DNA of 64,000 nucleotides, from assembly GCA_036365145.1 (NCBI GenBank), contig JAEOAD010000015.1, forward strand, positions 11,649,501-11,713,500. The letters are read 5' to 3'. Position 1 is the stretch's first letter. Each line of letters begins with the position of its first letter. Position numbers and translations under genes: made by a program. The notes beneath the pieces were generated by a model, which saw only the letters and a program-made list of their open reading frames with translations, had not been told where the DNA came from and made no database searches. Source of the stretch: Orientallactaga sibirica. Its lineage: Eukaryota > Chordata > Mammalia > Rodentia > Dipodidae. This document shows positions 54,545 through 64,000 of this stretch, in pieces.

Positions 54545-57500
54545 GGATAGAATCCTCAATCTGCTGTCTTCAATAAACCCACCTCACCACTAAAGACAGA
54601 TACCTCCTCAGGGTTAAAGGGTGGAAAATGATATTCTAAGCAAGTGGAAATAAGAAACAAGCAGGCGTAGCTATACTAATATCAAATAAAATAGACTCTA
54701 AACCAAAAGAATTCAAAAAGGCCAAAGAAGGCCACTTTTTACTTATCAAGGGAATGATCCAACAAGAGAATATGACAAACATCAATCTTTATGCAACAAG
54801 CACAGGTTCACTACAATTCATAAAATTAAACCTCCTTGACAACAAAACAGAAATAACCACCAACACCATCATAGTTGGGGACTTCACTATGCCACTATCC
54901 GCAACTGATAGATCATCCAAACAGAAAATCAACAGAGAAGTAAAAGACCTCAATAACATCATAGATAAACTAGACCTAATGGATATGTACAGAACATTCT
55001 ACCCAAAATCTACAGAATACACATTCTTCTCAGCAGCCCATGGAACCTCCTCTAAAATACATCATATACTGGCCATAAAACCTGCTTCCAAATATTTAGG
55101 AAAACAGACATAATTTCCTGCGTGATACCAGATCACAATGTTGTAATGCTAGACAGCAAGAACAAGATATGCGCCAGGAACTTCATCAGCTCCTGGAGAC
55201 TGAACAACATACTTTTAAACAATAAATGGGTAGTGGGTGAAATAAAAATGAAATTGCAAAATTTTTAGAATTGAATGATAACAAGAACACACTGTACCAA
55301 AACTTATGGGACACAATGAAGGCAGTCCTTAGGGGAAAATTCATAGCACTAAATGCCTTCATAACAAAGACAGAGAGATCCCAAATCAATAACCTAACCA
55401 TCCACTTAAAGGCATTGGAAAACCAAGAAGAATTCAACCCAAAAAGATCCAAACAGAAAGAAATAATCAACATCAGAGTACAAATTAATGAATGGAAACT
55501 GAGAAAACTAAAAAAATTAAGAAAATTGATGAAACAAAGAGCTGGTTCTTTGAAAAAATAAACAAGATTGAAAACCTCTGGTCAATCTGATAAAGTGAGA
55601 GATGCTTCAAATTAACAAAACTAGAAAAGAAAAAGGAGAGATCACAACAGATATAAGTGAAATTGGGAGAATAGTCAGGACTTATTTCCAAAACCTCTAC
55701 TCCACAAAATTGGATAATATGGAGGAAATGGATGAATTCCTGGACATATACCACCTACCAAAGCTAAACTGAGAGAAGATTAATCTTCTAAACAAACCTA
55801 TAATACCCATAGAGATTGAAAAGGTAATCAAACACCTCTCCAAAAAGAAGAGTACAGGACCAGATGGCTTCTCAGCCGAATTCTATCCAACCTTCACAGT
55901 AGAACTGAAACCAGTTTTTCTCAAACTGTACTACATAATCAGAGAAGAGGGAAAGCTCCCCTACTCATTTTATGAAGCTAGTACACCCTAATACCAAAAC
56001 TAGATAGAGATACAACAAGAAAACTATAGGCCTGTTTCCCTGATGAACATAGACACAAAGATCCTGAACAAAATCCTTGCAAGCCAAATTCAACAACACA
56101 TCAACAGCATTATTCACCTTGATCAAATAGGCTTCATCCCAGGAAGGAGGGTTTGGTTCAACATATGGAAATCAGCCAATGTAATATACCACATAAATAA
56201 GCTTAAACACAAAAACCACATGATCATTTCAATAGATGCAGAAAAAGCCTTTGACAAAATACAACATCACTACATGATCAAAATGATGTTGGAGAGAATA
56301 GGCATGGATGGCTTATGTCTCACCATAATAAAGGCTATATGTAAAGCACCTAAAGTCTAAATAATACTTAATGGGGAGAGAATTAAGGAATTCTTATTGA
56401 GTTCAGGAACAAGACAGGGGTGCCCACTCTCTCCTTTGCTCTTCAACATAGTACTAGAACTCCTAATGCAAGCAATAAAACAGAAGAAAGAAATTAAAGG
56501 GATACATATTAGAAAGGAAGAAGTTAAGTTAGCCCTATTCACAGACAACATGATTCTACACATGACTCAGGAATCTCCATTTCATGAAAGTTAAAGGTGA
56601 TTAATTCTTTCAGCAAAGTAGCAGGATACAAAATCAGTAGCCTTCCTCTATGCAAAGATATGGAGAAAGAAATTAGTGATATTGTTCCATTTTCAATAGC
56701 AACAAAAATAAGTAAATAAAATACCTTGGAATAACATTAACCAAGGATGTGAAAGATTTATATAATGAAAACATAGGAACACTCAAGAAAGAAACTGAGG
56801 AGGACTTGAGAAAATGGAAAGATGTCCCATGCTCCTGGATAGGCAGAATTAACATTGTGAAAATGGCAATCTTACCAAAAACAATATATAGATTTAATGT
56901 AATACCAATAAAAATCCCAAAATTTTTCTTTACAGAGATAGAAAAAATGATCTCAAAATTTGTATGGAATGGCAGGCAGCACAGATATCCAAGGGTATCC
57001 ACAGCAAAAACAAAACAAAACAAAAAAAGAAAAGCCACTTTTGGAGGCATCACCATACCTGATCTAAAGCTATATTACAAAGCCATGGTAACAAAAACAG
57101 CATGGTACTGGCATAAAAAACAGTATAATAGACCAATAGAAAAGAATAGAGGATCCAGACTTTAGGTCAAGTTACTATAGCTACTTGATATTCAACAAAG
57201 TCCCTAAACATGTACACTGGAAAAAAGACAGCATCTTCAACAAATGGTATTGTGCAAACTGGATAACCATATGCAGGAAAATGAAACTAGACCCACACAT
57301 CTAGCTATGCACAAAAATCAAGTCCAAAGGGATCAAAGACCTCAATGTAAGACTGGAAACTTCCAGTATTAACTGGAAGAAAAAGCAGGAGGAATTTTCC
57401 ACAATAAAGGAGAAGGGAAAAGACTTCAGTAGTTCAGGAACTTAAGCAATCTCTTAACCATGGGGATCTCAGGAAGCCGAAAAGTTTTTTCACAAACAAA

Positions 57501-58260
57501 CATACCATAAGCAGAACCAATATACTACCCACAGAATGGGAGAAATTTTTTCTCAGCTATACAATAGATAGAGGCCTAATTTCTAGAATCTACAAAGAAC
57601 TCAAAAACCTAAACAATAAAAATATCAAAAAACCCTCTCACAAAGTGGGACAGAGAAGTGAACAGAGCATTCTCAGAGGAAAAAATACAAATGGCAAACA
57701 CACACTTAAGAAAATATTCAACATCCCTAATCATCAGGGAAATGCAAATTAAAACAACTATGAGATTCCACCTTACCCCAGAAAGCATAGTAAACATAAA
57801 AAATCAAATGAAAACAAATATTGACAAAGATGTGGAGAACTAGGAACTCTCATTCCTATGTTAGTGGGAATGTAAGCTTGTACAACCACTATGGAAAGCA
57901 ATATGGAGGCTCCTAAAAAGGTTGAGTATGGAGTTACCAACACATCCAGTTATTTCCTTACTGGGCATTTACCCTAAAAGCTCCATGCCTCAGTTCAGAG
58001 GTATTTGCTCAACCATGTTTATGGCTGTTCAATTCATAATAGCTAAGAACTAGAATCAACCCAGATTTCCATCAATGGATGAATGGATATCCAAGATGTG
58101 GTATATCTACATGATGGAATTCTACTCAGCAGTTAGAAAAAAATGACACAATGAAATTTGTAGAAAAATGGTCAAACTTGGAACACATCATTCTCAGTGA
58201 ACTCACCCAATCACAGAAAGACAATCATCACATGGTCTCACTCATCTGTGGCTCCTAACC
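54545..58260 (+). pseudogene. L1 ORF2 pseudogene (endonuclease, reverse transcriptase, C-terminal region)
   Basis: ORF2 normally encodes the nicking endonuclease and reverse transcriptase that copy L1 RNA into DNA. Here the frame is broken repeatedly. The endonuclease part (54545-55160) reads ICCLQETHLTTKD, VGDFTMPLS (family VGDFN), SKIHHILA (family KIDHIL) and PDHN (family SDH), so several active-site residues are replaced. A 1-base frameshift lies near 55100. In the reverse transcriptase, [11 protein letters not shown] (about 56230) is intact, a stop follows at 56358, and the FADD motif reads FTDN at 56538-56549. The thumb-side frame 56749-57165 carries an A-rich insertion (KTKQNKKRK). The C-terminus still shows MWYIYMMEFYSAVRKK near 58095-58140. 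Confidence 0.93.
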
Positions 58261-58495
58261 TGGATCAGCCTGAGCTGCTGACATATCTAATATGCATCTT
58301 GAGGACTGGACAATAGGGAGGGTGTGGCTAGATTGGAGAGTAAAGGTGGTGAAGGCACAAAACTGAACCCAAATGGAACTGGTACCATAAAATTCTATAT
58401 ACTGGAAGACAGAACAGTCTTCATGACCTTAGAGGGAACACCTGAATCAAAGGATCCTGGACAGCATAAGATGAAGCCTAACCTTAATTTTCTCC

Positions 58496-58527
<32 letters not shown>

Positions 58528-59235
58528 CTTTCTGTTCTATATTACCTATCTTTTTCTTCCTTCTTTTCCCTTGGTGTTGGCCTGTAATTCCCTTTACCAG
58601 GATATGGTTAATATCCACAATGAGCTATTAATCAGAGAGACCTAAAAGTTTTACCAAAGGAAGACAGGCTTATGTCAGAGCACTTGACTACCCACTAGAG
58701 GTTAATGGGAAGACCCTACTGCTCAAAACACCATATGCTGTTGGTATGGAACATGGAGAGACCTAGCTGGAATCTGGAAAAGAGTCAGTCCCCAGAAAGT
58801 TAGCTTGTCTACTTCCAGAAGCTGCTACATGAGCTACTGGGGAAAATGGCCAACATTGGTCAGAGCAACTCGAGGTCTAAGCTACTCAGCAGCAAATAAC
58901 TTGACATGATGCTCACCCAAGTGCAATAGTGGCACATAGCCATGGTGGGTAACCAACTACTCTTGGATTGGCTAAAAGATGCACTCAGTGTAAAGGAACC
59001 CATATCTGTAACAGGAAAACAAGTCAAAATCATATCTAAATAACAAGTTCACTCTAATATCAAGCTCCCACCAATCTTGGGCTATAAGAGGGCCTACGCT
59101 TACTAAATTATCTCTAAACTAATCATGGTTATCCTATTTAACCTGTGCTGAACCCTTTGGAGGAGTTCAGGGATGATGGTAAGGATGGTACCAAGATGTA
59201 CTGTTTACATACTGAGTATGTCCATAGCTAACAAA
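58261..59235 (+). other. L1 3' UTR, 3' truncated
   Basis: GGATCAGCCTGAGCTGCTGA begins just after ORF2; CT repeats at 58500; GTGCAATAGTGGCACATAGC and GGTAACCAACTACTCTTGGA are typical of rodent L1 3' UTRs. It stops before the G-rich block and tail. Confidence 0.8.
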
Positions 59236-59236
59236 A

Positions 59237-59456
59237 AAGAGAGAGAAAGCATGTGTGTGTGAGAGAGAATTGATGTGCTAGGGCCTCCAGCCACTAAAAT
59301 TGATCTCCAGAGATATGCACCACCTTGCGCGCATGTGTGCCTCATGAGTTTGTATCACCTTGTATGTCTGGCTTAAGTGGGACCTGGATAGTCAAACATG
59401 GGTCCTTAGGCTTTGCATGCAACCACCTGAAATGCTAAGCCATCTCTCCAGCCCAT
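59237..59456 (-). repeat. tRNA-derived SINE, minus strand
   Basis: GA-rich tract, CCAGCCACTAAAATTGATCT, CTTGTATGTCTGGCTTAAGT, CCTTAGGCTTTGCATGCAAC and the head complement CATCTCTCCAGCCC. Confidence 0.9.
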
Positions 59457-60324
59457 GTTGAACTTCTTGAGTTACTCAATGACTCCTCACTTTCATAGAG
59501 AGATGTCTATTGTGGTTAATATAGGGCCCCTTGTTCTGGCTCTGTCCTTATGAGACAGTTGTTGAGATGAACAGAGTCAGAAACACTAGGTTTATGTACA
59601 CTAACATTTAGAATATCTGTTGATTTCCAAAGAGAGAATGACTTCTAAATTGAGTTGGTGCTACCTGTGCTTGGCAATTCTGCTCTAACCTTACATCTTT
59701 CTAGCTGACTGGGTGAATCATTGAAAGTGAAGGTTCTGTTCCTTCATGGAAGCTACAATAGTGGTGGCTGTGGTCTTGGGTTCCATGTCTGGGCCAATGC
59801 AGACAGCTTTCTGGTGTGTCTATGGCTGCTTCTCCAACACCAGTGAGGCCTGCTCAAAAGCAAAGCAGTTCCAGGTTACACCCCAACATGGTACGGAAAA
59901 CATGGCAGCAGGAGTTTGAATCAGCTGTTCATATTCAGTGCACAGCAAGGAAGCAAACCATGATGAAACAAATCCTTATTTTCAGAGAAAAGTCATGGCA
60001 TACTATTTGGATGTACTGAGAGAGCTTGATGTGGATTCCAGCATAGGGGGCTGGGAGCCAGCTGAAAGTTGGACCCAAAGAGGCACAGTCCTCCCCATCT
60101 CAAGCACACAGGCTTCAACTCTCGCCCCAGAGAATCTAAGGTTCTTTGCACTGTGCTCCTTTCCACCCCCGCCCTTCATTAGAGAATGGAAGACGGGTTG
60201 GGGATGACCACATACATCCATAGCAAGTCAGACTTCCCTTCCTGGAAACAAGAAGCAGAGTCTTTCCAAACAGACTTGTGCTCACATCTTTCAGTCTTGA
60301 GAATGATCCCCATTACCCAAGAAG
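59457..60324. other. Unique sequence
   Basis: Three overlapping frames (59816-60019, 59938-60207 plus, 60003-60221 minus) use the same DNA; none is recognised. Confidence 0.4.
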
Positions 60325-60440
60325 CAGCGATAGTGGCACTCACAGCTGTAATCCCAGCACTCCAGAGTGGAAGCAGGGAGACCAGATGTTCAATGTCATC
60401 CTTAGCCAGTTCTTTCCCAGTCTGGACTGCATGAGACCCT
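60325..60440 (+). repeat. Old B1-like SINE, plus strand
   Basis: GCTGTAATCCCAGCACTCCA, GACCAGATGTTCAATGTCAT and CTGCATGAGACCC are in B1-like order, with a diverged middle. Confidence 0.6.
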
Positions 60441-60648
60441 TTTTTTACACAAAGCTCCTTAAATATTTGCTCTTTCTACCAGTTTTCTTTTCAATGTAAT
60501 CTTTAAACCTTAATAGGGACATGTAACCTAATGATAATAGTGTAAAGGAAATTACTGCTAATTTAAATATAAAATATAACATATTTCTTCCAAAAAATAC
60601 ACAAAATGAGTGCTAACTGTAAGTATTGTAAGGCAGTGGGAAGGAGGT

Positions 60649-60990
60649 TGTTATGGTTCATCTCTGATTGCCTACCTGACAGATTTAGAATCACCACAGA
60701 AACAAATCTCTTGGCATGTCTGTTAGGGATTTTTTAAGTTGTGTTAACTGAGGTGAGAAGATTCACTCTAACCATGGGTGGCAGCATTCTATGGGTTGTG
60801 ATTTTGGACTGAAAAAAAGCAAATGAGAGAGCTGACTGAGCACCAGCATTCATCCCTCTGCTTCCTCACCATGGGCTGAATGTGACCAGCTGCCTCAAGC
60901 TCCAGCCTCTATGCCTTCCCTGCCATGAGCTACTATAACCTTGAACTAGTCGCCTATTAGAAGGTATTACAATGATGAGAAAAACACCAA
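60649..60990 (+). mobile_element. MaLR-type LTR, plus strand, 3' part eroded
   Basis: TGTTATGGTTCATCTCTGAT start, CTTGGCATGTCTGTTAGGGA, GTTAACTGAGGTGAGAAGAT, TGAGCACCAGCATTCATCCC and GACCAGCTGCCTCAAGCTCC follow the family. The AATAAA region is missing before AGGTATTACAATGATGAGAA. Confidence 0.75.
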
Positions 60991-61147
60991 CATAAGGATC
61001 ATAGTCACACACACAGGCCTGCGTGCGCTCGTGCCTCATCTCACACCACTCTCTTCCCTTATCCCTGTACTTCAGACCTGGTAATTTTTTTTTCGTTTCC
61101 TTAAACATGTCTTGCTTGCTCCATCCTGCATGGGGGTCTTTGCATCC

Positions 61148-61148
<1 letters not shown>

Positions 61149-61174
<26 letters not shown>
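61149..61174. repeat. (CT)n microsatellite
   Basis: About 13 clean CT units. Confidence 0.95.
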
Positions 61175-61178
<4 letters not shown>

Positions 61179-61206
61179 ATCCTTAAATTTCCCTTGGTCT
61201 TTACTT

Positions 61207-61371
61207 CTTTTTTTTTTTTTTTTTTTTTGGTTTTTCAAGGTAGGGTCTCACTGTAGCCCAGGCTAACCTGGAATTCACTATGTAGTCTCAGGATGGTCTC
61301 AAACTCATGGCGATCCTCCTACTTCTGCCTCCCAAGAGCTGGGATTAAAGGCATGCGCCACTATGCCCGGC
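61207..61371 (-). repeat. Full B1 SINE, minus strand, with target duplication
   Basis: T-run, AGGTAGGGTCTCACTGTAGC, CTGGAATTCACTATGTAGTC, GGGATTAAAGGCATGCGCCA and CTATGCCCGGC. TGGTCTTTACTT (61195-61206) and TGGTCCTTACTT (61372-61383) are the duplicated target. Confidence 0.97.
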
Positions 61372-61504
61372 TGGTCCTTACTTTTTGCCTTAGTAATTTC
61401 TATGAATATACCAAAATTCAGCTCAAACTGCCCTTATTTTCAACAGACTGGTCAGAGCAACACTGCTTTACACTCATTCCACCTGTGAAATTGTTGATTA
61501 ATGA

Positions 61505-61590
61505 TTATCAGCTTGCTGGAAGTTAAGCTCCTTGAAGGCTGAGACTTCCTTTCCTGTCATTTTTGCCATGTGTCCCCGTGGAATAATTTG
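61505..61590 (+). repeat. L2 LINE 3' end fragment, plus strand
   Basis: GAAGTTAAGCTCCTTGAAGG and CTGAGACTTCCTTTCCTGTC match the L2 3' block (TGTAAGCTCCTTGAGGGCAG). Confidence 0.65.
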
Positions 61591-63099
61591 TGTATTTAAT
61601 GTAAGTGAAAATCCTGTAGGTTCCTTGGTAGCAGGTATGATTTTACTCCTGAAAATTGATGTTATTTGGACATATGTATTGAAAGATAATTTGTGGTTTC
61701 AGTGTAAGTGAATAGCCGGAAGATACTGTGCATGCTAGGCACCACGGGAGATACTAAAAAGCCAGCAGCAAACTGTTGATGTGTTTATCTTCAAGAAACT
61801 GGTAACCTCCTGGAGGAGAGTCAGGTTAACAAACGAGGACATTGTGTTAAGAGGGCTGTGCTAAGAGAGGGCAACAGAGAATTCTGGGATCCAAGGAGGG
61901 TGTACCTGAAGGCTTCTGGGTAGTCAAGAAGGTTTCTGAGAACTTGGAGGACTAAACTGAAGTTAGGTGAAGAGTTCATAGGAAGATCAGGTCAGTAGTT
62001 GCAGCCCATAGGGCAAGGGTGATGGTATAAGGGTGGGGCAGTTGAAATCATAGGACTGGAAACTTACGGTACCTCAGAGGGCAGTTGGAAGACGACATCT
62101 CTGAAAATAGGTCTTTCTCAATGGCAGAACTTCTATAAGGTTCATAGTCTCCAAATATCCCCACATAGCTGTGTGTAGAATGGTGATTGGATGGTGCCGT
62201 CTTTTCTGTCTCCTTAAGCCTCATACTGAAGTTTGAAGCATGCAATGATCCCCCCCACCCACCCGTGTTGTTTTAATAAAATTGCAAAGACCAGAGATTA
62301 GCCCATGGTGATATGAAAAGTACTCTGCAGACACAAAAGCAATCAAGTTAAGACAGTGGGTGACAGCACAGAATTTCTTATACATTAAAAGTTAATTTAG
62401 GGCTTTTATATGAAACCCCCCAAAGGTCCTGATAATAAATTCCCATTCTCTTTTCCACAACCACTCCTCCTTCCCCATCCCAAACTTTTCTCAACTTCAA
62501 AGTCTCCCTGTGCCCCAAAGGCACTCTCTGACCATTAGCAGGGCAGTGAGTGTGGGAAAAGGCAGATTTAGGGCTTCTCTATCCCTTTTCACAATGAGAC
62601 TGCCTGTCAGCCAGGGTCATTGTCCCCCTGCATGAAGGCACATTTTGAAAACACTCTCAGCCAATGACTCTGGACGTTTTGGTCTCTAGTTAATATAGGA
62701 TAATAAATTTCTAAATTCAGAAATGACAAATAACCCTTTGTGAGTTATTAATACTTCATAAAACAAATATTCCAACTTTTGTTTAGAGTCTGGCTTTCCT
62801 TTGCTCCCTTCCCTCCTATTGTTCTGCCTGTCTCTGAACATTTCTTTACTCATTTTGCATCTGTCTTTTCTCAGACTCCTGTCATAGTTCTGAATTTGAT
62901 TTTGATTGTTCACATGCTATTCCCAGTATATTTTTGCTGGCTTATTTTGATAACATCTTTGAATTTGCAAATCAGTTTTATTTTAAATGTGTTGTCTTCA
63001 TTCTTCAACTGTTGTGGCATTGCTTCAAGGATTTCTTGCATTATGGAGTGAGAGGGATTTATTATTTGTCATTTTTTCCTTAACCAAGACCACTTTTAA
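61591..63099. other. Unique sequence, with an ancient repeat trace at 61700-61980
   Basis: The 61700-61980 text resembles an old mammalian interspersed repeat (TACTGTGCATGCTAGGCACC; GGAGGAGAGTCAGGTTAACA) too diverged to name. No gene was recognised. Confidence 0.35.
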
Positions 63100-63366
63100 A
63101 ACTGTGTATGTGTGTGTGTGTTATAGTGTTCATGTAGAGGTCAGAGGACAAGCTGAGAGTGTTGATCCTCTCCTTATACTTTGTTTTTGAGACAGGGTCT
63201 CTCTTGTTATTTGCCCACTACTTTCTGGATTTGTCTGGCTTCACCTTCCATTGCCACAGGTATGTTGGTATTATAAATATTTGCACCACTTTGCACCCAG
63301 TTTTACTTGGATTCTAGGGTTGGCAAGCTTGCAGAGCAAGCACCTTTAACCACTGAGCCATGTTTA
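63100..63366 (-). repeat. B4-like composite SINE, minus strand
   Basis: (GT)n tail, GTAGAGGTCAGAGGACAAGC, TTTTTGAGACAGGGTCTCTC, CTTCACCTTCCATTGCCACA, and ACCACTGAGCCAT at the head end, which is cut short. Confidence 0.8.
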
Positions 63367-63375
63367 GTTGTCTAT

Positions 63376-63381
63376 TCTTTT

Positions 63382-63436
<55 letters not shown>
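63376..63436. repeat. (CTTT)n microsatellite, about 15 units
   Basis: A pure CTTT run ending in CTCTCTG. No SINE body follows it, unlike the run at 753-848. Confidence 0.95.
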
Positions 63437-64000
63437 CTCTGAAATTCCTTTTCTATTTCTATAAATATTTCATTTCTAATTTACCTAACAGTCTCTCCCC
63501 ATTTCTTCTTTCTCTTCAATTTCTCTTCTCTGGTGTTGATTTTCTTGTTGTTGGTAAGCTTTTACATCAGAAGAAGAAAAAAAAAACTGTTTGATTATTC
63601 ATTACAATACCCAGTAGCCCAACTATGCCTAGAAACAGTAAAAACTTACAAAAAGTTTCTTCTAAAATTCATGTAATAGGATTAAAAAAACTTTACCATG
63701 AAAGAGTGATCTGACCTCTACAGAAACACTTTCATACATCTTGTGCAAATGAGCAGTCAAAGTGAATAACTAGTTTCTATGTAATATGTCTTATCCTCTG
63801 GCCATCTTGACTTAAGTTCTTTGTAAACATGAGTTTAAGAACAAGAACTGAATTTTAGTGCCAATCTTCCCTTTTGAAACATGCATCCTACAAGTTCTAG
63901 TGCTTGCTTTTTTAAACAGGCGTCACTAGTACTTTCCTGCTACATCTTATCTCTCTGTGTTTTATAGTTTTGCAGGGAGAAGGGAGCCTGCCTGCTTAAA
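63437..64000. other. Unique sequence to the window end
   Basis: Nothing recognised. Confidence 0.4.

Larger units (their letters stand above)
54545..59235 (+). mobile_element. L1 LINE, 5' truncated, defective, plus strand
   Basis: The element enters ORF2 within the endonuclease domain, runs through the reverse transcriptase and C-terminal regions to about 58260, then has nearly 1 kb of 3' UTR with a (CT)n run at 58500-58527. There is no ORF1, no 5' UTR and no A-tail; the last L1-like text is ATACTGAGTATGTCCATAGC, and a SINE follows at once. The missing 3' terminal part is of the kind seen alone at 27000-27655. No target duplication was found. Confidence 0.9.

Noticed and set aside
54754..57165. 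A chain of plus-strand frames that could be read as a retroviral or host polymerase gene
   Set aside because: The motifs and order are those of L1 ORF2, with stops and frameshifts between the frames.
753..63436. CRISPR-like arrays among the regular repeats
   Set aside because: All regular repeats are simple microsatellites without unique spacers, and the genome is mammalian.
63376..63436. (CTTT)n at both window ends as a terminal repeat of some large element
   Set aside because: The two runs have different neighbours and motif phase; such microsatellites are common next to rodent SINEs.

Overview
This is mammalian nuclear DNA, almost certainly from a rodent. The evidence is the repeat content. 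There are many B1-type (7SL-derived) SINEs, tRNA-derived SINEs of the B2 superfamily, ID-like and B4-like SINEs, ERVL-MaLR LTR elements of the ORR1 kind and a rodent-type L1, over older MIR, L2, HAL1 and L1M fossils. The common tRNA-derived SINE (head GGCTGGAGAGATGGCTTAG, internal CT tract, AAATAAAT tail) resembles the B2-superfamily elements described from jerboas (Dip). A dipodoid rodent such as Jaculus is therefore my best guess, but it is inferred from memory of the family and not tested.

I find no supportable host protein-coding exon, tRNA, rRNA, CRISPR array, operon or CpG island. Open frames in the window are short, occur on both strands, and mostly fall in microsatellites or transposon remnants. 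The window reads as a gene desert or part of a long intron.

Layout. 1-9.5 kb: scattered B4-like and tRNA-derived SINEs, including two SINEs stacked in one target, plus MIR and L2. 9.5-17.5 kb: mostly unique AT-rich DNA with MIR, a B4-like SINE fused to a GT tract, a TCTA/CTAG microsatellite and an L1M fossil. 17.5-28.3 kb: a solo MaLR LTR with a perfect 5-bp duplication, a second LTR split by a SINE, an L1M fossil, an L1 3' end and a third LTR. 28.3-38.6 kb: SINEs, L2, a 38-A run, L1M fossils, a 72-bp tandem duplication and a SINE nested in a SINE. 38.6-41 kb: a dispersed 300-bp direct duplication whose direction can be read from a SINE insertion. 41-48.5 kb: HAL1/L1M fossils broken by B1 and tRNA-SINEs. 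48.58-51.29 kb: a two-LTR MaLR element on the minus strand carrying two nested insertions. 52.29-54.19 kb: a two-LTR MaLR element on the plus strand with a leucine-tRNA-type primer site. 54.5-59.2 kb: a defective L1 with most of ORF2 and a long 3' UTR. 59.2-64 kb: SINEs, another MaLR LTR and simple repeats.

Nothing here works together as a gene system. The value of the window is its layered insertion history, which target-site duplications and nesting allow to be ordered.
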